64,000 nt of DNA from assembly GCF_017874715.1 (NCBI RefSeq), contig NZ_JAGGLR010000001.1, forward strand, positions 496,001-560,000, read 5' to 3'. The notes under the pieces are model-generated. The model was not told the origin of the DNA. It worked only from the letters and a program-made list of their open reading frames with translations, and made no database searches. This document shows, piece after piece, positions 9,484 through 18,421 of this stretch. This stretch comes from Streptomyces iranensis. Lineage in GTDB: Bacteria; Actinomycetota; Actinomycetes; Streptomycetales; Streptomycetaceae. Position 1 is the first letter of the stretch; each line of letters begins with the position of its first letter. Both the position numbers and the translations under genes were made by a program.

Positions 9484-10521
9484 GTGACGGCTGACACCGT
9501 GGGCGGCATGACGCGACGGGAACACAGGATCAGGGACGGCAACGCCGTCGAAGTTCGGGGGCTGGTCAAGCACTTCGGTGACACCAAAGCCGTCGACGGA
9601 GTGGATCTGGACGTGCCGCAGGGCACCGTCCTGGGGGTGCTGGGCCCCAATGGCGCCGGTAAGACGACAGTCGTCCGGTGTCTGTCCACCCTGCTGGTGC
9701 CGGACGCCGGCACCGCGGTGGTGGCCGGGTACGACGTGGTGCGCCAGCCCCGGCAGCTGCGCCGCACCATCGGGCTGACCGGGCAGTACGCCTCGGTCGA
9801 CGAGAAGCTCCCCGGCTGGGAGAACCTCTACATGATCGGGCGACTGCTCGATCTCTCCCGCAAGGAGGCGCGGAGGCGGGCGGACGCCATGCTCGAGCGG
9901 TTCTCGCTCACCGAGGCGGGCAAGCGGCGGGTGCGTACCTACTCCGGCGGTATGCGCCGCCGGCTCGACCTGGCCGCGTCCATGATCGGCCGGCCCTCGG
10001 TGCTCTATCTGGACGAGCCCACGACCGGTCTGGACCCGCACTCCCGCAACGAGGTGTGGGACGAGGTCCGGCGGATGGTCGCCGACGGCGCCACCGTGCT
10101 GCTGACCACGCAGTACATGGAGGAGGCCGAGCAGCTCGCCGACAACCTGACGGTGATCGACCGGGGCAGGGTCATCGCCAACGGCCGGGTGCACGAGCTC
10201 AAGGCCAAGACCGGCGGCCGCACCCTGCAGATCCGCCCGGCCGACCCCAATGAGCTGCACCGCATGGTCGGCGCCATCAGCCAGGCGGGGCTCGACGGCA
10301 TCGGCGGCGCGATCGCCGACGTCGAGGAGGGCCAGGTCAATGTGCCCATCGCCAGCGATGAGCAGCTGACCGCCCTGATCGGTCTGCTCGGTGCGCGCGG
10401 CTTCGCGATCTCCGGGATCCACACCCAACTGCCCAGCCTGGACGAGGTCTTCCTGGCCATCACCGGCCGGAAGGCGTCCACACCGCAGGACGAGAAGAAG
10501 CTGGAAGAGGTCGCCGCGTGA
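9484..10521 (+). CDS. ABC exporter ATPase, DrrA-like
   Basis: A 345-residue cytoplasmic ATPase subunit of a type-2-like (DrrAB) drug exporter. It has Walker A GPNGAGKTT, signature YSGGMRRRLDLAASMIG, Walker B VLYLDEPTTGLDP and the H-loop region, followed by a roughly 90-residue C-terminal domain typical of the daunorubicin-resistance subfamily. The GTG at 9484 and the in-frame ATG at 9508 are both possible. The later ATG would fit better with the family N-terminus, which normally begins shortly before AVEVRGLVKHFG. It overlaps the permease gene by 4 bases. The substrate is unknown; the family exports antibiotics, lipids and polyketides. Confidence 0.93.
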   Translation: MTADTVGGMTRREHRIRDGNAVEVRGLVKHFGDTKAVDGVDLDVPQGTVLGVLGPNGAGKTTVVRCLSTLLVPDAGTAVVAGYDVVRQPRQLRRTIGLTGQYASVDEKLPGWENLYMIGRLLDLSRKEARRRADAMLERFSLTEAGKRRVRTYSGGMRRRLDLAASMIGRPSVLYLDEPTTGLDPHSRNEVWDEVRRMVADGATVLLTTQYMEEAEQLADNLTVIDRGRVIANGRVHELKAKTGGRTLQIRPADPNELHRMVGAISQAGLDGIGGAIADVEEGQVNVPIASDEQLTALIGLLGARGFAISGIHTQLPSLDEVFLAITGRKASTPQDEKKLEEVAA

Positions 10522-11342
10522 GTACGGCCACGATGACCGCGCCCGTACGGGGGAAGAGCGACGGCCGGATCGGCCCCCGCGCCAATCTGCGCCACATCGG
10601 CGCGCTGGTGCGGCGCAACGTCATGCAGATCAGGTACGAACCGTTCGCGATGTTCGACGCCCTGGCCCAGCCAATCGTCTTCGCGCTGCTGTTCACCTAT
10701 GTCTTCGGCGGCGCGATGACGGGCGGCAACCGCTCCGAGTACGTCAACTACTTCATTCCCGGTCTGATGGCGATGGGCGGGCTCAACATCGCGATGTCGA
10801 TCGGCATCGGCGTCAATGACGACTTCAGCAAGGGCGTCATGGACCGCTTCCGCACCATGCCGATCGCCCGCTCCTCGGTGCTGATCGCCAAGCTGATCGT
10901 GGAGGCCGGCCGGATGCTGGTGTCCACCCTCATCCTGCTGATCATGGGCTTCATCATGGGCTTCGAGCTCGAGACCGGGCCCGTGGAGCTGGTGGCCGCG
11001 GTGGCGCTGTCCGTGCTCTTCGGATCGTCGCTGACCTGGATCTTCATGCTGCTGGGGATGTCGCTGAGCACTCCGCAGGCGGTCAGCGGGGTGGGCTTCA
11101 TGGTGATGATGCCGCTCCAGTTCGGCTCCTCCATCTTCGCCCCGACCGCCACCATGCCGGGGTGGCTGCGGTCCTTCACCGAGTACAACCCGCTGTCCCG
11201 GCTCGCGGACGCCGCACGGGCGCTGACCAGCGGCCATGGCCCGGTGGCCGAACCGGTGACGGTGACCCTGGGCTGGGCGGTGGCCCTCACGGTGGTCGTG
11301 GCGCCGCTCGCGGTGCGCAGGTTCCGCATCAAGACGAGCTGA
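10518..11342 (+). CDS. ABC exporter permease, DrrB-like
   Basis: A 274-residue inner-membrane partner of the preceding ATPase with about six helices and the ABC-2 transporter signature region around residues 140-230 (for example PLQFGSSIFAPTATMPGWLRSFTEYNPLSRLADAARAL, read in part). The GTG start overlaps the ATPase stop (GTGA), giving translational coupling. Together the two genes make one complete homodimeric exporter. The convergent SARP regulator follows 133 bases downstream, with no evidence that it controls the pair. Confidence 0.92.
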   Translation: MSTATMTAPVRGKSDGRIGPRANLRHIGALVRRNVMQIRYEPFAMFDALAQPIVFALLFTYVFGGAMTGGNRSEYVNYFIPGLMAMGGLNIAMSIGIGVNDDFSKGVMDRFRTMPIARSSVLIAKLIVEAGRMLVSTLILLIMGFIMGFELETGPVELVAAVALSVLFGSSLTWIFMLLGMSLSTPQAVSGVGFMVMMPLQFGSSIFAPTATMPGWLRSFTEYNPLSRLADAARALTSGHGPVAEPVTVTLGWAVALTVVVAPLAVRRFRIKTS

Positions 11343-11432
11343 CGGTCCGCGGGCCCCAGCCACCGGCCGGGCACGTCCTACGGGGAACGCGCCCGGCCAG
11401 CTGTCATGTCCGCACGCCGGGCCCCGGGCGGG

Positions 11433-11451
11433 CCGCTCAGAGCAGCGCGGT
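11433..11451. repeat. Duplicate of the SARP gene 3' end
   Basis: CCGCTCAGAGCAGCGCGGT occurs here and again at 11472-11490, where it forms the last codons and stop of the SARP gene. The copy lies 39 bases downstream of the gene. Confidence 0.7.
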
Positions 11452-11475
11452 ACGCCGCGCCACGGGCAGGCCCGC

Positions 11476-14400
11476 TCAGAGCAGCGCGGTGGCCTCCTCC
11501 AGGGTGAGCCCGGTGCCCTCGGCGTAGGCCCGCTCGTACGCCGCGTCCCCGAGCTCGGCCCGCGCCGCGGCCACGGTGCGCTCCCGGCCCGTCCGCTCGA
11601 CGGCGGACCTCCGGTAGTACTGCGCCTTGCGCACCACGTCGTACGCCCCCACCAGCCGCGCCGCGGTCCCGGCCCGCTCGGCGCCGCCGAGGCCGCTCAG
11701 CGCCTCGGCCCCGGTGAGCAGCTGGGCCACCGGGATATGCGGTGCCATGAGGTCCGTCATCCGGCCGACGGACTTCGCCAGCGCACCGCGCACGTTCTCC
11801 AGGGCCTCGCCCGGCCGTCCCTCCAGCAGGTCGAGCCAGGCCAGCATCCCCTCCACCATGCCCGCGAACAGCCGCAGCGCCCGGCCCTCGAACTCCCCGT
11901 GCAACGTGACGAGAATGGCCCGTGCCTCCGCGAGGCGGCCCGTGGACCCGCAGCGCAGCGCCAGATGGATCCGGGCGTACGACAGCGCCTCGGCGCCCAC
12001 GTGCTGCCGCTGCCCGATCACCTCGCGCAGGATCCGCTCGCCCTCGGCGGCCTCCTCCTCGTCGCCCAGCTCCACGAAGATCCCGGCCAGCCGGGAGCGG
12101 AGGAACAGCACCTGCTCATGGGCCCCGAGCTCCTGAGCGCAGCGGATCGCCGCACGGTAGTCCGCGGCCGCGGCCGCGCCCTCGCCGCGCTGCTCCCGGG
12201 TCTCGCCGCGGCCGGCCAGCGCCTCCGCCGTGCCCCATACGTCACCGAGCCGACGGAAGATCTCCAGGGCCTCGTCGGCGTCGCGTATCGCGCCCTCGTG
12301 CTCGGCGCTCCGCTCGTTGTGGACCCTGGCCCGCAGCTGGAGGTTGAACGCCAGCTCCCATGCGTAGCCCAGCTCACGGCAGCTGCGCACCGCCTCGTCG
12401 GCCATCCCCCGCAGCAGGGCGAAGTCACCCTTGAGGACCACCGCGAAGAACCACATGACGCCCGGGAGACGGCAGGTCTGGGGCAGCCCCGGCCGGTAGG
12501 CGGCGACGATGCCCTCCAACTCGCGCTGGGTGTCGTCGCCCACCACGGCCTGGAGGTCGCCCTCGATGGTGGACAGCGCGAACAGCCGCACCCCGCGCCG
12601 CGCCTCCTCCAGCAGCTCGGGCTCCATCGGCGGCGGGGCGGCGATACAGCTGACGTACAGCGGCGGCGCGGGCAGCGCGGGCGGCGCGAAGGGGCTCGGC
12701 CCGAGCTCGGCCGCGGCCGTCGCCCAGTGGTGGCCTTCGACGCGGTGGCCGCGCAGATGCCAGAACCAGCCGAGCGAGAGCACCAGGCACAGCGCCTCCT
12801 GCTCGTCGCGGGCGGCCACGGCCCGGCGCAGCGCGGTGCGCAGATTCTCGTGCTCGGTCTCCAGCCGGAGGAGCCAGTGGCGCTGCGCCGGGCCGCGCAG
12901 CAGCGGATCGGCGGTACGGGCCAGCTCCCGGTAGGCGACCAGATGGCGGCGTTCGACCGCGGCCCGCTCGCCGGACTCGTCCAGCCGCTCCGCCGCGTAC
13001 TCGGCGACGGTCTCCAGCAGCCGGTAGCGCATCTCCGCGTCCGCCCCGGGCTCCGTCCCGGGTGGCGTTCCTGGTGCCGTTTCGGGTGCCGTTTCGGGTG
13101 GCGTTCCTGGTGCCGCTCCGGGTGGCGTCCCGGGTGGCGTTCCTGGCGCGGTGACGACAAGCGATTTATCGATGAGGGAACCGAGCAGGGCGGCCACATC
13201 GCGAGGGTCCACGGCTTCGGTGCGCTCCTCGACGTCTCCGCACACCGCCTCCGCCTCGGCCAGCCCGCAGCCGCCCGCGAAGACGGACAGCCGGGCGAGC
13301 ACGGTGCGTTCGGGGGCGTCGAGCAGGCCCCAGGACCAGTCGACGACCGCGCGCAGGGTCTGCTGACGGGGCAGCGCCGTACGGCTGCCGCTGGTCAGAA
13401 GGCGGAAGCGGTCGTCCAGCCGGTCGGCGAGCTGCCGTGGGGTGAGCATCCGCAGCCGCGCGGCGGCCAGCTCGATCGCCAGCGGCAGCCCGTCGAGGCG
13501 GCGGCAGATCTCGGCGCACGCGGCCGGGTCGTCCTCGGTACGGAACCCGGGCCGGGCCGCCGCACCCCGGTCCCGCAGCAGCCGCAGCGCGACGGGGTCG
13601 GGCAGCGGCTCCACAGGACGCACCAACTCGCCCGGGACGGCGAGGGGTTCGCGGCTGGTGGCCAGGATGGTGACCCCGGGGCACTGGGCGAGCAGGGCCT
13701 CGGCGAGGTGGGCCGCGGCGGCCACGAGGTGTTCGCAGTTGTCGAGCACGATCAGCATCCGGCGCGGGGCGCAGTGCTCGATGAGCCGGGCGCGCGGATC
13801 GTGCAGGGCCGGGTCGGTGGCGGCGCGCAGCCCCTCGGCCGCCGTGCCGAGGATGACCGTCTCGCGCGCCCCGAGCGCGCTGAGGACCGTCTCCGGCACG
13901 GTCTCGGGGTCGTCCACGGGCGCGAGCTCGGCCAGCCACACCCCGTCCGGCCAGCCGGGCGCGACCGCCTCGGCGGCCTCCTGCGACAGCCGCGTCTTCC
14001 CGGCCCCGCCGGGCCCGAGGAGCGTGACCAGCCGGTGCTCGGCCAGATCGCCGCGCAGCGCCGCCAGATCGGCCTCGCGTCCGACGAAGCTGGTCAGCCT
14101 GGCCCGCAGATTGCCACCGCCGCTGCGGGCGGAGGCGGCCGGTACGGGCTCCGGCGAACCGGGGCTCGGCGGCCCGGGAGCATCCTCGCCGGTCACCGCC
14201 AGCAGCTCGGCGTGGAGCGCCCGCAGCTCCGGCCCCGGATCGGCGCCCAGCCGCTCCGCGATCTCCGTACGGATCGCCTCGTACCCGGCCAGCGCCTCCG
14301 CCACCCGCCCCACGTCCCGCAGGGCGCGGATGCGCAGCGCGTGCAGCGGCTCGTCCAGCGGGTGGGCGTCGCAGAGCCCGGTGAGCGTGGGGAGGGCGTG

Positions 14401-14910
14401 GTCGGCGCGGCCGAGGGCGAGGTCGGCAGCGAGCCGGGCGCGCCGCGCGTCCAGCCGTCGCGCCTCGGCGCGGGCGGCGGGCGCGGTGGCGTCGGTCAGA
14501 TCGCTGAGCGCGGGCCCCCGCCACAGCGCGAGGGCGGCGTCGAGCAGATCGACGGCCTTGGCCGGATCGCCGTCGCCGAGGGCACGGGCGCCCTCATCCG
14601 CGAGCCGTTCGAAGCGGTGCAGATCGACGTCGTCGGGGTCGGCGCTCAGCCGGTACCCGCCCGGAACGGACTCCACGGCGTCCTTGCCGAGCGCCCGTCG
14701 CAACCGCCCGACCAGCGCCTGCAGCGCGCCGTGCACGTCAGCGGGCGGATCGGTGTCCCAGATCTCCCCGATGAGCGCCCCGGTGGTCCGCGCCCGTCCG
14801 GGCGTCAGCGCGAGCGCCGCCAGCAGCGCGCGCAGCCGCGCCCCGCCGACGTCCACGGGGGTTCCGTCGTCGTGGCGGGCCTGGGTGGTGCCGAGGATGC
14901 CGTAGCGCAC
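11476..14910 (-). CDS. AfsR/SARP-type regulator with BTAD, NB-ARC ATPase and TPR regions
   Basis: A 1144-residue cytoplasmic transcription activator. Residues about 1-95 are an OmpR-type winged-helix SARP domain (MRYGILGTTQARHDDGTPV), 95-240 a bacterial transcriptional activation domain, about 270-560 an NB-ARC ATPase with Walker A GPGGAGKT near residue 297 and Walker B LIVLDNCEHL, and the rest helical repeats. Between the ATPase and the repeats is a low-complexity linker of GTPP/ETAP units (codons at 13040-13145). Such proteins switch on antibiotic or developmental genes in response to signals sensed by the ATPase/TPR part. The start is GTG with CAGAAT 6 bases upstream, and a perfect palindrome lies just beyond, suggesting self-control. 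No biosynthetic cluster is adjacent. Confidence 0.92.
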   Translation of the reverse strand: MRYGILGTTQARHDDGTPVDVGGARLRALLAALALTPGRARTTGALIGEIWDTDPPADVHGALQALVGRLRRALGKDAVESVPGGYRLSADPDDVDLHRFERLADEGARALGDGDPAKAVDLLDAALALWRGPALSDLTDATAPAARAEARRLDARRARLAADLALGRADHALPTLTGLCDAHPLDEPLHALRIRALRDVGRVAEALAGYEAIRTEIAERLGADPGPELRALHAELLAVTGEDAPGPPSPGSPEPVPAASARSGGGNLRARLTSFVGREADLAALRGDLAEHRLVTLLGPGGAGKTRLSQEAAEAVAPGWPDGVWLAELAPVDDPETVPETVLSALGARETVILGTAAEGLRAATDPALHDPRARLIEHCAPRRMLIVLDNCEHLVAAAAHLAEALLAQCPGVTILATSREPLAVPGELVRPVEPLPDPVALRLLRDRGAAARPGFRTEDDPAACAEICRRLDGLPLAIELAAARLRMLTPRQLADRLDDRFRLLTSGSRTALPRQQTLRAVVDWSWGLLDAPERTVLARLSVFAGGCGLAEAEAVCGDVEERTEAVDPRDVAALLGSLIDKSLVVTAPGTPPGTPPGAAPGTPPETAPETAPGTPPGTEPGADAEMRYRLLETVAEYAAERLDESGERAAVERRHLVAYRELARTADPLLRGPAQRHWLLRLETEHENLRTALRRAVAARDEQEALCLVLSLGWFWHLRGHRVEGHHWATAAAELGPSPFAPPALPAPPLYVSCIAAPPPMEPELLEEARRGVRLFALSTIEGDLQAVVGDDTQRELEGIVAAYRPGLPQTCRLPGVMWFFAVVLKGDFALLRGMADEAVRSCRELGYAWELAFNLQLRARVHNERSAEHEGAIRDADEALEIFRRLGDVWGTAEALAGRGETREQRGEGAAAAADYRAAIRCAQELGAHEQVLFLRSRLAGIFVELGDEEEAAEGERILREVIGQRQHVGAEALSYARIHLALRCGSTGRLAEARAILVTLHGEFEGRALRLFAGMVEGMLAWLDLLEGRPGEALENVRGALAKSVGRMTDLMAPHIPVAQLLTGAEALSGLGGAERAGTAARLVGAYDVVRKAQYYRRSAVERTGRERTVAAARAELGDAAYERAYAEGTGLTLEEATALL

Positions 14911-14925
14911 GGGCCCATTCTGGTG

Positions 14926-14948
14926 GATGACCCGCCGGGCGGGTCATC
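14926..14948. promoter_or_regulatory. Perfect 11-bp inverted repeat upstream of the SARP gene
   Basis: GATGACCCGCC and its exact complement flank one central base, 15 bases before the GTG at 14910. It would sit between the -10 and -35 of the SARP promoter and is a good candidate operator. Confidence 0.7.
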
Positions 14949-14966
14949 GGCCTCGGACGCGCGGGG

Positions 14967-15034
14967 ACGGTGACGGGACGGGGGGACGGTGACGAGCCAC
15001 GGGAACGGTGACGAGCCACGGGAACGGTCACGAG
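14967..15034. repeat. 19-bp direct repeats between the SARP gene and the M50 gene
   Basis: Four units begin at 14967, 14986, 15005 and 15024, exactly 19 bp apart, each starting ACGGTGACG or ACGGTCACG. Units 2 and 3 are identical over 19 bases. The array sits in the shared upstream region of the two divergent genes and could be a multi-site operator. Confidence 0.75.
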
Positions 15035-15157
15035 TCGAGGACGGGCGTCCGCGGGCGCGTGGCGCTGCTCACATCTGGTCCTACCGGCCCGGAACTCCAC
15101 GCACACTGTCCGTCGTTTCCCCCTCAGCCCTCACCAGCCCGTATGGAGCCCCACCCG

Positions 15158-15955
15158 ATGACCACCGCAGTCAGCCGCCGTGACCGGCGTATCAGCCCCG
15201 TCTTCCTCGGTCTGTTCGCGATCATGGTCGTGTCCGCGTGGGCCGTGTGGACGGAGTACTCCGCGAGCCCCGGCTTCGCCGTGTTCCTGTTCGTCGTCTC
15301 GGGGTGGATCGTCTCCCTCTGTCTGCATGAGTACGCCCATGCGCGCACCGCGCTGCACGGCGGGGATCTGACGATCGGCGCGAAGGGCTATCTGACCCTC
15401 AACCCGCTGAAGTACACCCATGTGGCGCTGAGCATCGTGCTACCCGTGATCTTCGTGATCATGGGCGGGATCGGGCTGCCGGGCGGGGCGGTGTTCATCG
15501 AGCGGCACCGGATCCGGGGACGCTGGAAGCACAGCCTGATCTCGGCCGCCGGGCCGCTGACGAATGTGCTGTTCGCGGCCGCGCTGACCGCGCCGTTCTG
15601 GCTCGGCGCCACCGACCGGGTGCCGGAGCTCTTCCGCTACGCGCTCGCCTTCCTGGCACTGCTCCAGGTCACGGCGGCGATCCTGAACTTCCTGCCGGTG
15701 CCGGGCCTGGACGGGTACGGGGTGATCGAGCCGTGGCTCTCCTACCGCATCCGGCGCCAGGTCGAGCCGTACGCGCCGTTCGGGCTGCTCGCGGTCTTCG
15801 GGATCCTGTGGATACCCGAGGTCAACCAGGCGTTCTTCGAGGCGATCGACACGGTGATGCGGGCGCTGGGCGTATCGGAATGGGACACCTACTGGGGGCA
15901 GGAGTTCTTCCGCTTCTGGCAGGGTGAGCCCGATATCACCGGATTCCGCGCCTAG
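15158..15955 (+). CDS. Site-2-protease-family (M50) membrane metalloprotease
   Basis: A 265-residue multi-helix protein of the M50 family. The zinc site HEYAH lies in a membrane helix at residues 57-61 (CLHEYAHAR), and the second signature, NFLPVPGLDGYG, supplies the third ligand Asp at about residues 176-187. These proteases cleave substrates within the membrane; the target is unknown. MTTAVSRR at 15158 was chosen; MEPHP at 15143 is an alternative. There are no PDZ or CBS domains, so this is the small rhomboid-neighbour type found in many actinomycetes. It appears monocistronic and is followed by an inverted-arm repeat. Confidence 0.88.
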   Translation: MTTAVSRRDRRISPVFLGLFAIMVVSAWAVWTEYSASPGFAVFLFVVSGWIVSLCLHEYAHARTALHGGDLTIGAKGYLTLNPLKYTHVALSIVLPVIFVIMGGIGLPGGAVFIERHRIRGRWKHSLISAAGPLTNVLFAAALTAPFWLGATDRVPELFRYALAFLALLQVTAAILNFLPVPGLDGYGVIEPWLSYRIRRQVEPYAPFGLLAVFGILWIPEVNQAFFEAIDTVMRALGVSEWDTYWGQEFFRFWQGEPDITGFRA

Positions 15956-15960
15956 GGGTG

Positions 15961-16230
15961 CCCGCGGCGGGCTGTTCCCCGCCCCGCCCCTTCCCGCAGC
16001 ATCGATTTGCGGCTCCGCCGCGTGGCAGGGGGCTCCGCCCCAGCCCCCGCACGCGGTGGAGTTCCCGCAGGGGCTTCGCCCCTGGGCCCCGGGGTCTGGG
16101 GCGAGGCCCCGCCTTCCAGCCCCTCCAGGGGGCACCTCCCAGCGGTAGCTGAGGGAGCTTGAGGAGCGGGGTCTGGGGCGGAGCCCCAGTTGTGGGAAGG
16201 GGCGGGGAGGGGGACAGCCCGCCGCAGGCG
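15961..16230. repeat. Inverted-arm intergenic element, copy B
   Basis: Left arm 15961-15996 (GCGGCGGGCTGTTCCCC, then CGCCCCTTCCCG) and right arm 16193-16230 (GGGAAGGGGCGGGG, then ACAGCCCGCCGCAGGCG) are near-perfect complements about 200 bases apart. The interior contains GGGGCTTCGCCCC-type hairpins. Confidence 0.75.
16133..16152. repeat. Dispersed CACCTCCCAGCGGTAGCTG motif, copy 1
   Basis: The reverse complement matches 29906-29925 in 19 of 20 positions. It is nested inside repeat element B. Confidence 0.7.
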
Positions 16231-16261
16231 CCCCCGTGGCCTCCGGCCCGCGGCCGCGGCC

Positions 16262-16471
16262 TCAGCCCGCGGCGCCCGTGCTCTCGCGGTCGGCCGCGCG
16301 GTCCGCGCGCTCGGCGCGGGCCTTGCGGAGGTAGTACCAGGCCATGTTGGACGAGATACCGGCGATCAGGATCCAGACGATGCCGAGCCAGCTCCCCCGC
16401 GCGAAGGACACGACGGCCGCGGCGATCGCGAGCACGCAGACGGCCAGGGTGTAGAGGGCGAGGCGGGGCAT
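16262..16471 (-). CDS. Small two-helix membrane protein of unknown function
   Basis: A 69-residue protein starting MPRLALYTLAV with two hydrophobic segments (about residues 4-20 and 25-45) and a charged C-terminal tail rich in Arg, Ala and Glu (RKARAERADRAADRES). A longer in-frame start exists at 16564, but the added residues are Pro/Gly-rich and lack hydrophobic or family character. GGAGCC precedes the short start. It lies just downstream of the F420 reductase on the same strand, 136 bases from it. Not assigned to a function. Confidence 0.7.
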   Translation of the reverse strand: MPRLALYTLAVCVLAIAAAVVSFARGSWLGIVWILIAGISSNMAWYYLRKARAERADRAADRESTGAAG

Positions 16472-16607
16472 GGGGTCGGCTCCTGTCGGGGGGTGTGTCA
16501 CTCCCCGCCATTGTCCCCCATGCGCTGCCGGAGGGGCCGGGCGCCCCGGGTGTGGGCAGCCCAAGCAGCCCGGGCCCCCAGGTGTCCGTAAGCCCGCGGG
16601 GCCGCCC

Positions 16608-17345
16608 TCAGACGTCCGTGACGCGCAGGCCCGCGTGAGCCTTGTAGCGGCGGTTGACCGAGATCAGATTGGCCACCAGGGACTCCACCTGGTGGGCGTT
16701 GCGCAGCCGGCCCGCGAAGACCCCGCGCATGCCCGGGATGCGGGCCGCGAGCGCCTGGACCACATCGGTGTCGGCGCGCGACTCGCCCAGGACCATCACA
16801 TCGGTGTCGATCTGCTCGACCTCCGGGTCCTGGAGCAGCACGGCCGAGAGGTGGTGGAAGGCCGCGGTGACGCGGGAGTCCGGCAGCAGGGCGGCGGCCT
16901 GCTCGGCGGCGCTGCCCTCCTCCGGCCGCAGCGCGTACGCGCCCTTCTTGTCGAAGCCCAGCGGGTTGACGCAGTCGATCACCAGCTTGCCGCCGAGCTC
17001 CTCGCGCAGCCCCTCCAGCGTCTTGGCGTGGCCGTCCCACGGGACCGCGACGATCACGATGTCGCTGCGGCGCGAGCACTCCGCGTTGTCCGCGCCCTCG
17101 ATGCCGAGCTCCGCGCCGCCCAGCTCCCGCGCCGCGGTCTGCGCGCGCTCGGCGGCGCGCGAGCCGATGATCACCTTCTGGCCGGCCCTGGCCAGCCGGT
17201 AGGCGAGACCGCGGCCCTGGTCGCCGGTGCCGCCGAGGACACCGACGGTCAGGCCGGATACATCGGGGAGGTCCCAGGGGTCCTTGGCGGGGGCCTTCTT
17301 CGCGGGGGCGTCGGACGCGGAGTTCGTGGCATCAGGAGTTGTCAT
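16608..17345 (-). CDS. npdG: NADPH-dependent F420 reductase
   Basis: A 245-residue cytoplasmic oxidoreductase that moves hydride between NADPH and the deazaflavin cofactor F420, supplying reduced F420 to other enzymes. After a short Lys/Ala-rich N-terminal extension, a Rossmann fold begins GLTVGVLGGTGDQGRGLA; the NADP-specific IIGSR segment follows, and IVIVAVPWDGH and VIDCVNPLGFDKKG are family signatures. An alternative ATG at 17381 adds 12 residues; neither start has a strong ribosome site. It reads away from the sugar importer operon on the same strand and need not belong to it. Confidence 0.92.
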   Translation of the reverse strand: MTTPDATNSASDAPAKKAPAKDPWDLPDVSGLTVGVLGGTGDQGRGLAYRLARAGQKVIIGSRAAERAQTAARELGGAELGIEGADNAECSRRSDIVIVAVPWDGHAKTLEGLREELGGKLVIDCVNPLGFDKKGAYALRPEEGSAAEQAAALLPDSRVTAAFHHLSAVLLQDPEVEQIDTDVMVLGESRADTDVVQALAARIPGMRGVFAGRLRNAHQVESLVANLISVNRRYKAHAGLRVTDV

Positions 17346-17392
17346 GACGGCGATCCTGTCACGCACCGCGGCCACCTTCATGGTGACGTCTC

Positions 17393-18421
17393 TTACGCTT
17401 TGACACTCCCCTCCGTCAGCCCTGTGCGCCAGTACCGCTGGAGTACGCCCATCAGCACCATCAGCGGCAGAACGGACAGAAAGGCCCCACCGACCGTGTA
17501 CTGGTACAGCTCCGGCTGCCGGTCCGCGTACCCCTGCCAGGACGTCAGACCGAGCTGGATCGGATAGAGGTCTGAGTCGGAGAGCATGACCAGCGGCAGA
17601 AAGAAGTTGTTCCAGATGTGCACGAACTGGAACAGGAAGACGGTCACCAGCGCCGGGGTCATCAGCCGCAGCCCCAGTGTGGAGAAGATCCGGGCCTCCC
17701 CCGCGCCGTCGATCCGCGCCGCCTCCAGAAGGGAGTCCGGCACGGCGGCGGCCGCGTAGATCCGGCACAGATAGACCCCGAACGGGCTGACCACGCTGGG
17801 GATCAGCACGGCCCAGTAGGTGTTGGCCAGGCCGACCTCGCTGAAGAGCAGATACAGCGGGAGGGCGAGCGCCGTGCCCGGGATCAGCACTCCGGCCAGG
17901 ATGACGTTGAAGATCCCTTCCCGGCCGGGGAAGCGGTACTTGGCCAGGGCGTAGCCGGCCGCGGCCGACAGCAGGGTGGCGGCGAGCGCGCCGACGCCCG
18001 CGTACATCAGGCTGTTGGCGAACCACCGGACGTAGATGCCGTCGTCGTAGGTGAGCACCCGGTGCAGATAGTCCAGCGGGTGCGGATCGTGGAACCAGAA
18101 GCCGAAGGTGCCGAAGAGATCGCTGCTGGACTTGGTGGAGGAGACCACGAGCCAGTAGACGGGGGTCAGGAAGTAGAGGGCGGCGACGGTGAGCAGCGAG
18201 GCGGTGATGATCCGGTGTCGCAAGGGGGGTCGCAGCCCCTCCCGGCCCTTCGCCGCGCGGCGGCGGCCCACACCGGGCCGGTCGCCGGGCCGGTCGCCGG
18301 GCGGGGCCGCCTCGGGCCCCCCGCGCGCGGCCCCATCCGTGGGCCCATCCGTGGGCCCATCCGTGGGCCCCCCGGGCTCGCCCGCGACCACGCCGCCGGC
18401 CGGGTCGTTCGCCTCGCTCAT
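17393..18421 (-). CDS. Sugar ABC importer permease 2 (MalG-like)
   Basis: A 342-residue inner-membrane permease with six helices after a long Pro/Gly/Asp-rich cytoplasmic N-terminus (three tandem GPTD units). The ABC permease EAA loop is DSLLEAARIDGAGEARIFSTLGLRLMTP (read in part). It is the last gene of a four-gene operon, and its ATG overlaps the first permease's stop by 4 bases. It forms a heterodimer with that permease and uses a distant ATPase, since none is encoded here; Streptomyces often use the shared MsiK ATPase for such importers. Confidence 0.92.
   Translation of the reverse strand: MSEANDPAGGVVAGEPGGPTDGPTDGPTDGAARGGPEAAPPGDRPGDRPGVGRRRAAKGREGLRPPLRHRIITASLLTVAALYFLTPVYWLVVSSTKSSSDLFGTFGFWFHDPHPLDYLHRVLTYDDGIYVRWFANSLMYAGVGALAATLLSAAAGYALAKYRFPGREGIFNVILAGVLIPGTALALPLYLLFSEVGLANTYWAVLIPSVVSPFGVYLCRIYAAAAVPDSLLEAARIDGAGEARIFSTLGLRLMTPALVTVFLFQFVHIWNNFFLPLVMLSDSDLYPIQLGLTSWQGYADRQPELYQYTVGGAFLSVLPLMVLMGVLQRYWRTGLTEGSVKA

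Larger units (their letters stand above)
15956..16261. other. Intergenic region after the M50 gene
   Basis: No gene seen. It is filled by inverted-arm repeat element copy B and a copy of the CAGCGGTAGCTG motif, between convergent genes. Confidence 0.7.

Noticed and set aside
11737..14973. A 1078-residue open frame antisense to the SARP gene
   Set aside because: Long antisense frames are normal in DNA this rich in GC. Its protein has Gly/Arg/His/Gln composition with no family signature.
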